Shown here: positions 1 to 6,627 of the stretch, in pieces
Layout of the letters: each line of letters opens with the position of its first letter
Position numbering within the stretch: the first letter of the stretch is position 1
Assembly (NCBI GenBank): GCA_903915315.1
Contig: CAIWSO010000366.1
Coordinates: 1 to 6,911, forward strand
Direction: 5' to 3'
Length of the DNA: 6,911 nt
Source: an uncultured Spartobacteria bacterium
GTDB lineage: Bacteria; Verrucomicrobiota; Verrucomicrobiia; Chthoniobacterales; Terrimicrobiaceae
Program-made: the position numbers and the translations under genes
The notes under the pieces: generated by a model
The model's database searches: none
What the model was told of the DNA's origin: nothing
What the model saw: the letters and a program-made list of their open reading frames with translations, nothing else

Positions 1-207
1 ATTCATGGTGCTGGCGATAGTACCTCCAGCATCCGGAAGATTCACAAAATACCCGCAAGTCGGATGTGTGGGCTTTGAAGTGAGTGTCAGTTGATAGCGG
101 ACGAGCGCCTCCGGCACATGCCAATTATCCGCGCCAAAAACATTCAGGCTGGAAAGCGCCAGCAAAACGAGAGCGAGCGAGGATCGTTGGCGGAGTAAGA
201 AAATCAT
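1..207 (-). CDS. N-terminus of an unrecognised secreted protein (partial, runs off left edge)
   Basis: This is an open minus-strand frame of 69 codons, from an ATG at 207 to the window edge with no stop. Two in-frame TAG codons lie shortly upstream, so this ATG is the earliest ATG available. The N-terminus reads as a signal peptide: MIFLLRQRSS, then a hydrophobic core (LALVLLALSSLNVFG), with likely cleavage near residues 26-27 (FGA-D). The mature part begins DNWHVPEALVRYQLTLTS and continues with GYFVNLPDAGGTI. That pattern would suit a beta-rich exported domain, but I do not recognise the family. There is no clear Shine-Dalgarno motif. It lies 54 bases after the small gene at 262-534 on the same strand, so the two may be co-transcribed. 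The reading frame and signal peptide are seen directly; the function is unknown. Confidence 0.72.
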   Translation of the reverse strand, partial: MIFLLRQRSSLALVLLALSSLNVFGADNWHVPEALVRYQLTLTSKPTHPTCGYFVNLPDAGGTIASTMN

Positions 208-261
208 GAAATCAAATAGGAAGGCAATTTGCTACTAAGTCACACGTTCAGCTAAGGCGCA

Positions 262-534
262 TCACTCGCCTTTGATTTTTGTGATCAACACGGGTGGTTG
301 TGGTGGTTTTTTAGCTTCGGTTCGCGACTGGGGAGTGACTGGGCAGCAGCAGCAAGCCATGAGTGTTTCTGCCGAGGAAACTGTACGCGGGGGCGCTGGG
401 GGATTTTTTTTAATCTCGCGCGGAGGCGCCACAAATCCTGGTTCGCCGGTCCCATCACCCGCCAAGAGCGTGCCAGTGCAAAGCGTAGCGAAGAGGGCTT
501 TGTTCAGATACTGGCGAGCATTCGATTTCATCAT
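262..534 (-). CDS. Small proline-rich secreted protein with a four-cysteine cluster
   Basis: This 90-residue minus-strand ORF starts at tandem ATG codons (534 and 531). Residues 1-27 look like a signal peptide: a basic n-region (KSNARQYLNK), a hydrophobic stretch (ALFATLCTGTLLAG), and cleavage near AG-D. There is no lipobox cysteine at the cleavage point. The mature protein is low in complexity, with proline-rich segments at residues 37-49 and 77-81, four consecutive cysteines at residues 61-64, and a basic tail ending KIKGE. The cysteine run comes from a short TGC tandem repeat. Plus-strand frames also stay open here, but only the minus frame gives a sensible secretion signal and a same-strand neighbour 54 bases away. 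No Shine-Dalgarno motif is visible. I do not recognise a family. It could be a small envelope protein or a fast-evolving orphan, and a spurious ORF cannot be excluded. Confidence 0.5.
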   Translation of the reverse strand: MMKSNARQYLNKALFATLCTGTLLAGDGTGEPGFVAPPREIKKNPPAPPRTVSSAETLMACCCCPVTPQSRTEAKKPPQPPVLITKIKGE

Positions 535-692
535 GACTTAATAATGTTGGAGGAATGGTTGAAATTTTTTTAGGACACTTTAGACATGATCACTATGACT
601 TTCGGTGCTAGGCCTGCAAACAAATTCCCAGATTCATTATGGAGCAAAATCACTCATGCCGATTCACGCCAAGTCCGGTGCTCATTTTTTAT
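535..692. promoter_or_regulatory. Divergent intergenic region, candidate bidirectional promoter
   Basis: This 158-base gap separates the minus-strand pair from the plus-strand operon and is the only non-coding stretch before the six-gene run. Possible plus-strand boxes are AGGACA (572-577) and TATGAC (594-599) with 16 bases between them, or TTGAAA (559-564) with TAGACA (581-586). A weak minus-strand pair is TTGCAG (619-614) and CATAGT (597-592), whose -10 would overlap the plus-strand -10. All are poor matches to a sigma70 consensus, so the region is supported by position rather than by motif. I see no operator palindrome or riboswitch-like fold in it. Confidence 0.3.
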
Positions 693-2021
693 ATGAAAGA
701 GATCATTGGCATTTTAGCTGTCGTTTTATTTTTGCAGGCGGTCGTCGCGCAGGAGGGGAAAGAACTATACGGCGACGATGTGTACTGGAATGCGACACCC
801 AATGACGTGAACAACCTTCTCAAAAGCATGAAGGATCAGGTGGGTGCCAACTTCCAGATGGATATCCGACCGATGGATAAAATCAGTCCAGACCCCGAGC
901 AGAATCCGGTCTTATACCGGTCGGGGCATTACCGCTTCGCCTACTCCCAAGAGGAGCGCGATAAACTGCGGCAATATGTGCTCGACGGAGGGATGATTAT
1001 TTACAATACGGGCCTAGGTTCTGCGCCTTTTTACGATTCGGTTGTAAAAGAACTGAAGCTCATGTTTCCGGAGCAACCCTTGCAAAGGCTCACTGCCGAC
1101 CACCCGATCTTTCACTCGTATTACGACGTCGATAAGGTCGAATACAATAAAGGGGTACAGGCTTCGGGCTATGTCGGAAACGAGCCGTTTTTTGAGGCCA
1201 TCGAGATCAATTGCCGAGTAGTGGTGTTGGTTTCGCGTTGGTGTATGTCAGTCGGATGGCAAGGGGACAGCAAGGATGAGTGGCAGTCTTACAAGCCGGA
1301 ATCCGCCTTCCGCCTTGGTGTCAATATCATGAATTACGCCTCCTCGATGAGGGCTTGGGCGAAAGATGTCGCTGAGGCTTCAAAGTTCCAAGACAAGCTC
1401 GCATCCTACTCCGACACCGTTTCCATGGCCCAAATCGTCTACGATGGGGTCTGGAAAACGAGACACAAGGGATTGCCCATGCTGCTGCAGAGCTTTAATG
1501 CCAAAACGGGAATACCGGTTAAATTTGGTTTGAAGGAATTGAGGCTTTCCGATTCGGGCATTTTCAATTCTCCCATTATCTATCTGACCGGCCATGAGCA
1601 TTTCGAGTTGAATGCAGATGAGAAGGCAGGTCTAAAGCGATACTTGGAGAACGGTGGTGTGCTTTTTGCGGAGGCCTGCTGCGGACGCAAGGCCTTTGAT
1701 AAGGCCTTTCGCGAAATAATGACCGCGATCCTACCAGATAAAAAACTCGAACTCATCCCGCAAAGTTCATCACTATTTAAGGATCCCAATAAAATCGAGT
1801 CCGTGGGACTCACTGCGGCTCTCATGCAGGAAAGTAAGGAGGGTCGAGCCGCTCCGCTCCTTTTCGGTATCCAACGCAACGGTATTTACAATGTGATATA
1901 TAGTCCATTTGGACTCGCGGGCGGTTGGGAAACGGCCCAGTCTCCTTATGCGCGAGGGGTCACTGATAGTGGTGCCAACCAGATCGGGCAGAACATTCTC
2001 ATGTATTCCCTCACACAATGA
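693..2021 (+). CDS. Secreted protein with two tandem DUF4159 units
   Basis: The protein has 442 residues from the preferred ATG at 693. That start gives a clean signal peptide: MKEI, a hydrophobic core (IGILAVVLFLQAVVA) and cleavage at AVVA-QE. An in-frame ATG at 639 would add 18 polar residues in front and is less likely. The mature part contains two DUF4159-like units, at about residues 26-217 and 247-442. Each has a P-(V/I)-(L/I)-Y-x-(S/T)-GH motif (72-79 and 294-301), a Y-(V/L)-x-x-GG motif (95-100 and 317-322), and near the end a strand followed by a GW dipeptide. The two 62-residue cores (72-133 and 294-355) align without gaps with 14 identities by eye, and only the second has a CC pair (329-330). 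DUF4159 is thought to have a class I glutamine-amidotransferase-like fold; no activity is established. The gene leads the operon, and its stop overlaps the next ATG as ATGA. No Shine-Dalgarno is visible. The DUF4159 call is recognised from sequence pattern; a periplasmic location is inferred. Confidence 0.88.
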   Translation: MKEIIGILAVVLFLQAVVAQEGKELYGDDVYWNATPNDVNNLLKSMKDQVGANFQMDIRPMDKISPDPEQNPVLYRSGHYRFAYSQEERDKLRQYVLDGGMIIYNTGLGSAPFYDSVVKELKLMFPEQPLQRLTADHPIFHSYYDVDKVEYNKGVQASGYVGNEPFFEAIEINCRVVVLVSRWCMSVGWQGDSKDEWQSYKPESAFRLGVNIMNYASSMRAWAKDVAEASKFQDKLASYSDTVSMAQIVYDGVWKTRHKGLPMLLQSFNAKTGIPVKFGLKELRLSDSGIFNSPIIYLTGHEHFELNADEKAGLKRYLENGGVLFAEACCGRKAFDKAFREIMTAILPDKKLELIPQSSSLFKDPNKIESVGLTAALMQESKEGRAAPLLFGIQRNGIYNVIYSPFGLAGGWETAQSPYARGVTDSGANQIGQNILMYSLTQ

Positions 2022-2683
2022 TTCCTATGAAAAAAAGACTCACTCTTGCTGCAACGGTTCTTGCGCTCGGACTCACCTTGTCCGCACAAGCGGCCACCTC
2101 GAATGGCAACGACTTTGCGTTGTATTATCACGAGGCAAATACTCCGGATAAGAAAAGTGCCGTTCTCAAAGACGCCGAAGGTCGGCCCCATTTTTTTCGG
2201 TATCTGAAAATTCTTGAGATGACTGAGGGAGACGAGGGGGGGAAACATTACGTCGATGTGACGGCTGTTGAGCCAGCTTCCTCGATGAATGTGAAATTGC
2301 GAATTTCCGCAACCAACTCGCTAGCTTTGCTAAAAAATTCTCCGGAAACGAAGATCGGAGATGCGATCGCTGTGACTGGAAAAGTGAACTCAGTGGATAC
2401 AGAGAAAAACACCATTGTTCTCGATAGTTCCATCGTCCGTCACAAAGACGTTCTTTCGCGCAAACCCGGGAAGGAACTTCTCTCCGAGGTGGATCCCACG
2501 GCGCTGGTTTATAGTTACACAGAAGGTCCGCGCCCCATCATGCTTCAAGCCCAAGACAAAGATCTCTTGGAATCTCGTGATAAAATTCTCGAGCAGGGAG
2601 GACCGAAAGCTTGGTTTGAGTTTCTTGAAACTGAAATCGCAAAACGAAAAGCTCAGCGCGCGGCTGAAAGGCAAGCGCGTTGA
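2018..2683 (+). CDS. Secreted protein of unknown function, possible OB-like beta domain
   Basis: The protein has 221 residues from the ATG that overlaps the upstream stop (ATGA at 2018-2021). An ATG three codons later (2027) gives an equally good start, MKKRLTLAATVLALG. Either way residues 1-25 form a typical signal peptide with cleavage at AQA-AT. Residues 77-138 look like a small beta barrel: alternating hydrophobic strands (HYVDVTAV, NVKLRIS), then GDAIAVTGKVNSVD and NTIVLDSSIV, a pattern common in OB-fold or tRNA_anti-like domains. The C-terminus (186-221) is a charged, probably helical tail rich in Lys, Arg and Glu, ending in an AERQAR segment. It contains a G7 run near 2235 and a T7 run near 2190, both in frame. 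Tight coupling to the DUF4159 gene implies a shared role. I cannot name the family, and the OB idea is an inference from strand pattern. Confidence 0.85.
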   Translation: MIPMKKRLTLAATVLALGLTLSAQAATSNGNDFALYYHEANTPDKKSAVLKDAEGRPHFFRYLKILEMTEGDEGGKHYVDVTAVEPASSMNVKLRISATNSLALLKNSPETKIGDAIAVTGKVNSVDTEKNTIVLDSSIVRHKDVLSRKPGKELLSEVDPTALVYSYTEGPRPIMLQAQDKDLLESRDKILEQGGPKAWFEFLETEIAKRKAQRAAERQAR

Positions 2684-2712
2684 AAAGGCCCTCGGTTTTA
2701 GTTTCAGGTATC

Positions 2713-3510
2713 ATGATGCGACGTATCCTCTCGACGTGCCTGTTTGTCGGACTCTGTGTTGCCTCCGCCGATGCGGCGAATGAAGCGGGTTTACTCAAAA
2801 TCTGGAACCAACATATCGCCACTCCTCAGGATCATGATGCCGTGATCAATTCCTGCACGTCCTTCATGACGGATTATCCGAGTGACCCGCTCAAGCCCAT
2901 CGCTCAAGACATCGAGGCTTGGCACAAAATGCAGGCGGGACGTGATAAGGAAGCGTGGCCGATCCTAGAATCGCATCTCAACGCCCCAGGTGATCCCGTG
3001 AGTGATGGGGCGCGCTTGATCGCAAAAGGCTGGCTCAGCCGCCTAGACAGAGAAAAAGCCGTTGCTGCCCTCCTCAAATACTATCGCAATGAGGTGCAGT
3101 TCCCCGAGAACCTTGAGGCTGTTTTCACGCACCCGAAGATCCCTGCGACCTTACACCCTCCACGTGTCGACCGCTTCGGAAAGCCTTGGGTCTACCAGTT
3201 GAATGGAACGCAAAAAATCCCCGGATTTTTAAATCAGAAATACGCGCTCTCCAGTTCGGAATTGGGAGATTTTTCGGATCTTAAAAAAGCGTTGGCCGCT
3301 CCGTATGCCGCACAGATCGTCGTGAAACCGCTTCAGGTTCTCCCGCCACTTGGCGACGTGACGCCAGTGAAATTCAGCACTCCCGAAAAAAACGTCACGG
3401 TTCTTTTGACCCCTGGAAAGAGCGGGAAGGATTTCTATTTGGCCTATGCTGGCGCTCAAATCATCGTGGTTTGTGACCACATGCACTGGAAAGTGTTTCC
3501 CAAACCGTAA
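2713..3510 (+). CDS. Secreted protein of unknown function with a helical N-terminal half and a DRFGKPWVY motif
   Basis: The protein has 265 residues from the ATG at 2713. This start is preferred because it gives a compact signal peptide (MMRRILSTCLFVGLCVASADA, cleavage near ADA-AN). A TTG at 2680 that overlaps the previous stop (TTGA) is possible, with an AAAGG 8 bases upstream, and would add 11 residues. Residues 23-130 are mostly helical with Trp and Ala spacing (IWNQH, DIEAWHKMQAG, KGWLSRLDREKAVAALLKYY), which would suit TPR-like helices. Residues 124-161 contain YRNEVQFPENLEAVF and then DRFGKPWVYQL. This resembles the FP-x-x-L ... D-x-(F/W)-G-x-P(W/Y)-x-Y layout of GspG-type pseudopilin C-termini, but without a pilin N-terminus. 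The C-terminus is beta-rich and ends in a CDHMHWKVFPKP segment. The next gene starts immediately after its stop (TAAATG). The family is unrecognised. Confidence 0.85.
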   Translation: MMRRILSTCLFVGLCVASADAANEAGLLKIWNQHIATPQDHDAVINSCTSFMTDYPSDPLKPIAQDIEAWHKMQAGRDKEAWPILESHLNAPGDPVSDGARLIAKGWLSRLDREKAVAALLKYYRNEVQFPENLEAVFTHPKIPATLHPPRVDRFGKPWVYQLNGTQKIPGFLNQKYALSSSELGDFSDLKKALAAPYAAQIVVKPLQVLPPLGDVTPVKFSTPEKNVTVLLTPGKSGKDFYLAYAGAQIIVVCDHMHWKVFPKP

Positions 3511-4461
3511 ATGTCTAAGAAACCTCACAGTGCCTCAGCGGACGGGGAAGATGTCCTGATCAAAGACGGGATCTCTGGGTTTTTGAATCCAGCGGAGATG
3601 TTCAAACTTCGCCGACTGGCTCTTCTTTCCCGCTACACGGTGGAGGGAAATCTCGCCGGAGCGCATCGCAGTCCGAAGCATGGCCCGAGTTCCGAATTTG
3701 CTTCACACAAGCCCTACGGGATGGGTGATGATCCGAAGCATATCGATTGGCGGGTGATGGCCCGCACCGACAAATATTACGTTAAACAGTATGAGGACGA
3801 AACGAATCTGCGTGTTTATTTGGCACTCGATCGCAGCGCTTCGATGGGCTACAAATCCGCCGACGGCCCCACAAAATATGAGCACGCCTGCCGCTTAGCT
3901 GCCGCTGTGGGCTACGTGGTCGTGAAGGCCCGAGACTCGGTAGGTCTGTTCCTGCACTCGGAAAAAGTCGATGTCCGCGTGGATGCCTCTAATTCCTTCC
4001 AACACCTCAATAACCTTTTAAAACATCTCCAAAAATCACCGCCCTCGTCGGGTTCTGGTATCGCGGCTACCCTTCATGAGATTGCCGCTTCCGTCAGTCG
4101 GAGAGCGTTGATCGTTGTGATCTCCGATCTGTTAGGCGACGAGGATGAGATTGCCCTCGCTATGGCGCGTCTCAGGAAGCAACGCCACGATGTGATTGTT
4201 TTTCAGACATTGGATCCTGCTGAAATGGACTTCAAACTCATGAAGGCGTGTGAGCTGTTCGATCTGGAAACCGGCGAAACTCTCGCTGTGGATCCTAACG
4301 CTTTAGCTAAAGATTATCGGAAGGCATTTGAAGCTTTCATCGAGAAATATCGGAAGTCCTTTGCCGGAATGAATATCGACTACAGGGTTGTCCGGACCGA
4401 CCAGCCGTTGGACACCTTTGTGCGGGCGTATCTCGAAGAGCGCCGGAGACTCTCCAAGTAA
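3511..4461 (+). CDS. DUF58 family protein (VWA-like, MoxR-associated)
   Basis: The protein has 316 residues, close to the usual length of short soluble DUF58 proteins. The family signature runs through residues 69-111: YGMGDDPKHIDWRVMART, then VKQYEDET and LALDRSASM. The VWA metal-site (MIDAS) first motif DxSxS is D107-S109-S111, and a downstream SD (S205-D206, in ISDLLGDED) fits the final MIDAS acidic position. The usual MIDAS threonine loop reads GSG-IAATL, so Ser182 probably replaces threonine. There is no signal peptide or membrane segment, so it should be cytoplasmic. DUF58 proteins accompany MoxR ATPases and BatA/BatB-type VWA proteins, and their biochemical role is not settled. The start follows the previous stop directly (TAAATG), and the next gene begins 3 bases after its TAA. 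No Shine-Dalgarno is apparent, which suggests translational coupling. Confidence 0.95.
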   Translation: MSKKPHSASADGEDVLIKDGISGFLNPAEMFKLRRLALLSRYTVEGNLAGAHRSPKHGPSSEFASHKPYGMGDDPKHIDWRVMARTDKYYVKQYEDETNLRVYLALDRSASMGYKSADGPTKYEHACRLAAAVGYVVVKARDSVGLFLHSEKVDVRVDASNSFQHLNNLLKHLQKSPPSSGSGIAATLHEIAASVSRRALIVVISDLLGDEDEIALAMARLRKQRHDVIVFQTLDPAEMDFKLMKACELFDLETGETLAVDPNALAKDYRKAFEAFIEKYRKSFAGMNIDYRVVRTDQPLDTFVRAYLEERRRLSK

Positions 4462-4464
4462 ACC

Positions 4465-6627
4465 ATGTTTCTTGCCCCACTCTTTCTCATCGCGGCGGGT
4501 TTAGGAGCGCTCATCCCACTTGCTTTGCACTTCATGCAAAACAAGCGGAAGGTGAAGCTTCCCTTTCCGACATTGCGGTTCCTGAAAGCCGCTCAAAAAA
4601 GGTCCGCTAGCCGCACCCGCCTAGAGAACATTCTTCTGTGGCTGATCCGGACGTTGATCATGGTCTTGCTCGGCTTTGCTTTTTCCATGCCGATCATAAA
4701 GACGGGCGGTCTTGGGTGGTTTGGAGATGCGCCGAGAGATATCGCGATCATCATCGATGCCTCCTACAGCATGGCTTACAAAAATGGCAACGCGCAGATA
4801 TGGGATAATGCCATTGAAGCTGCACGAAGTATCATTGAGGGCCTCAAGGAGCGGGATCGCTTCTGCATTTTTATCGCGCGCTCACAGCCTGAGGCGCTGA
4901 TTGCGGAGCCTATTGGCAATAAGCAGGAGGGCCTCGCTCGTCTCAAAACCGTCACTTTTGGTGCAGGGTCCTCTCAAATGGCACCAGCCATTGAGGCTGC
5001 CGCTCAAGCCCTGAAAAAATCTCAATCCGGCTACGAAAAGGAAATACACGTCATCACGGACAACCAAGCTTTGCCTTGGCAAGGCTTCGCTCATTCCAAA
5101 ATGGCTGATGATGCCTCGCCGGAATCCAAGAGCGTTGTTGAACCAGGAACCAGTGTTTTCGTTTTGATGCTCGGGGTTTCCAATCCCGAAAATACCGCGC
5201 CATTTTCCGTTGCGATGGAACCGGCCATTGTGCGCAAGGGATCGAGTGCAAAAATCAAAGTCACCAGCACGCGTACTGGTCCGCCTATTGCCTCGGCGAT
5301 GACACTTTTCCTCGACGGAAAGGAAGCGGGTCGTCGCCAGGTCACGGTCCCAGATCCCGCTAGCTCAACTGGGGAGTTCACGTTGCCGTCGCTCGGTGTC
5401 GGTATCCATGAAGCTCGTATTGAAATGCCGGATGACAATCTGATCATCGATAATTCATTTTATTTTTTGATCGATGTTCAAGAGCGACGTCCTTCTCTCA
5501 TTGTTGGATACAAAGATGACGCGCTTTTTGTTCGTACGGCGCTGGTGAGCAGTTTCGCGGGACTTGTTTCCATGGAGATGGTCGCCCCAGACCAATTAAC
5601 TACTAAGAAGCTCACAGACTACTCTTCTGTCATCCTTTGCAATGCGCTTCCGCTCACAGGTCAGGCGATAGGCTCCGTGGAGGGCTATGTCAAAGCCGGT
5701 GGCCTCTTGATTGTTTTTCCGGGATCGAAGGCCACATCCGAGGATTACAAGGCGTGGGCGTGTTTGCCAGGGGTTCCCTCGACCGTGAACCTCGTTCCAA
5801 CAAAAGAAGCGAAGACCACGCTTTCATGGGACAAACCCTTGCATCCCCTTATTCGTCCGATGCAGGAAGGGTTGGGGGCAGCGGAGCTGAGCGTTCGACG
5901 CAAGTTCTCTTGGGAAAAAGTCAACGAATCCGCTGAGGTGCTCATTTCGATGGGGCAGAAGCACCCCTTTCTCCTCGAGCGCTCTTATGGCAGTGGTAAG
6001 GTTTTAATGTTTGGAATCTCAGCCGAGCGGACGTGGAGTAATTTCCCGCTTTCGCCGTTTTTCCTCCCTCTCGTTTTACAATGCACGGAATACGGGTCTC
6101 GCGAAAAACCGCCATTCCTTTGGGCGACGGATTCGCTTGCCCTTGCGGACTACTTCCCTGATCTGAAGGGGGCACCATCCATGACCGATCCTGATGGGAA
6201 AGCGGTCCAGATCCGCAGTATGACCGAGGGCGGGAAAGCGGCTTTAATCGCAGCGGATCTCAAAAAGCCGGGCATTTATAGTTTCGCCGTTTCTGCGGAT
6301 ACCAAGGCCCAGCCAGCATTTGCCGTGAACCTCCCACGCAAGGAATCTGACCTCACTCCGATTTCCGAGGAGGAAATCAAATCCCTTGTCGGTATCGAGG
6401 CGCTGCATATCGCGACGGATTTATCCTCGTTTGCGAAAAAAACACAGGAAAGCCGGGTGGGTAAGACCTACGGGGAGCAACTCCTCTGGCTCGTGCTCCT
6501 CTTGCTTGTCATCGAGTTTATCTATGCAAACAAACTTGCCCGCCGAGGGAGGGACGCCGTTCTTAACTTAAAAGCCGACTCGGCTGGAAACCTGAATCTC
6601 TCGAAGGAGGCTGTTCGCAGCACATGA
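4465..6627 (+). CDS. BatA-like membrane protein: N-terminal BatA domain, VWA domain, GATase-like C-terminal region
   Basis: The protein has 720 residues. Residues 1-80 match the aerotolerance-regulator (BatA) N-terminal domain: TM helix 2-23, the basic loop NKRKVKLPFPTLRFLKAA, then TM helix about 55-77. A VWA domain follows from about 92, with MIDAS motif D98-S100-S102 (IIIDASYSM) and a TD at 198-199. Residues 248-340 look like a beta-sandwich (LFLDGKEAGRRQVTV, GIHEARIE). Residues 344-540 resemble a class I GATase-like fold without an obvious catalytic cysteine: LIVGYKDDALFVRTAL, DYSSVILCNAL, EGYVKAGGLLIVFPG, then SYGSGKVLMFGIS. A C-terminal TM helix (671-688) is followed by the basic tail NKLARRGRD. 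The positive-inside rule puts the large middle part in the periplasm. Proteobacterial BatA proteins are about half this length; long forms are common in Bacteroidota, Planctomycetota and Verrucomicrobiota. The stop overlaps the next start (ATGA). Function is inferred from MoxR/Bat loci. The gene symbol is withheld because orthology to batA is not proven. Confidence 0.93.
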   Translation: MFLAPLFLIAAGLGALIPLALHFMQNKRKVKLPFPTLRFLKAAQKRSASRTRLENILLWLIRTLIMVLLGFAFSMPIIKTGGLGWFGDAPRDIAIIIDASYSMAYKNGNAQIWDNAIEAARSIIEGLKERDRFCIFIARSQPEALIAEPIGNKQEGLARLKTVTFGAGSSQMAPAIEAAAQALKKSQSGYEKEIHVITDNQALPWQGFAHSKMADDASPESKSVVEPGTSVFVLMLGVSNPENTAPFSVAMEPAIVRKGSSAKIKVTSTRTGPPIASAMTLFLDGKEAGRRQVTVPDPASSTGEFTLPSLGVGIHEARIEMPDDNLIIDNSFYFLIDVQERRPSLIVGYKDDALFVRTALVSSFAGLVSMEMVAPDQLTTKKLTDYSSVILCNALPLTGQAIGSVEGYVKAGGLLIVFPGSKATSEDYKAWACLPGVPSTVNLVPTKEAKTTLSWDKPLHPLIRPMQEGLGAAELSVRRKFSWEKVNESAEVLISMGQKHPFLLERSYGSGKVLMFGISAERTWSNFPLSPFFLPLVLQCTEYGSREKPPFLWATDSLALADYFPDLKGAPSMTDPDGKAVQIRSMTEGGKAALIAADLKKPGIYSFAVSADTKAQPAFAVNLPRKESDLTPISEEEIKSLVGIEALHIATDLSSFAKKTQESRVGKTYGEQLLWLVLLLLVIEFIYANKLARRGRDAVLNLKADSAGNLNLSKEAVRST

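Noticed and set aside
388..411. G-rich stretch followed by T8 on the plus strand, resembling an intrinsic terminator
   Set aside because: There is no inverted repeat able to form a stem before the T run, and it lies within the minus-strand ORF.
272..573. Two overlapping plus-strand open frames, glycine-rich, of about 90 codons each
   Set aside because: They overlap the minus-strand ORF with the signal peptide, have low-complexity content without a signal or domain, and run into the intergenic region; they look like antisense shadows.
549..611. GGAGGA next to ATG (555) with an 18-codon frame, possible leader peptide
   Set aside because: The GGAGGA touches the ATG with no spacing, the peptide has no attenuation-type codon run, and no terminator hairpin follows.
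639..692. Upstream ATG start for the DUF4159 gene
   Set aside because: It adds 18 polar residues before an otherwise perfect signal peptide and has no Shine-Dalgarno; the ATG at 693 fits better.
1380..2248. Minus-strand open frames within the DUF4159 gene and its downstream neighbour
   Set aside because: They are fully antisense to well-supported coding sequence and show no recognisable domains or signals.
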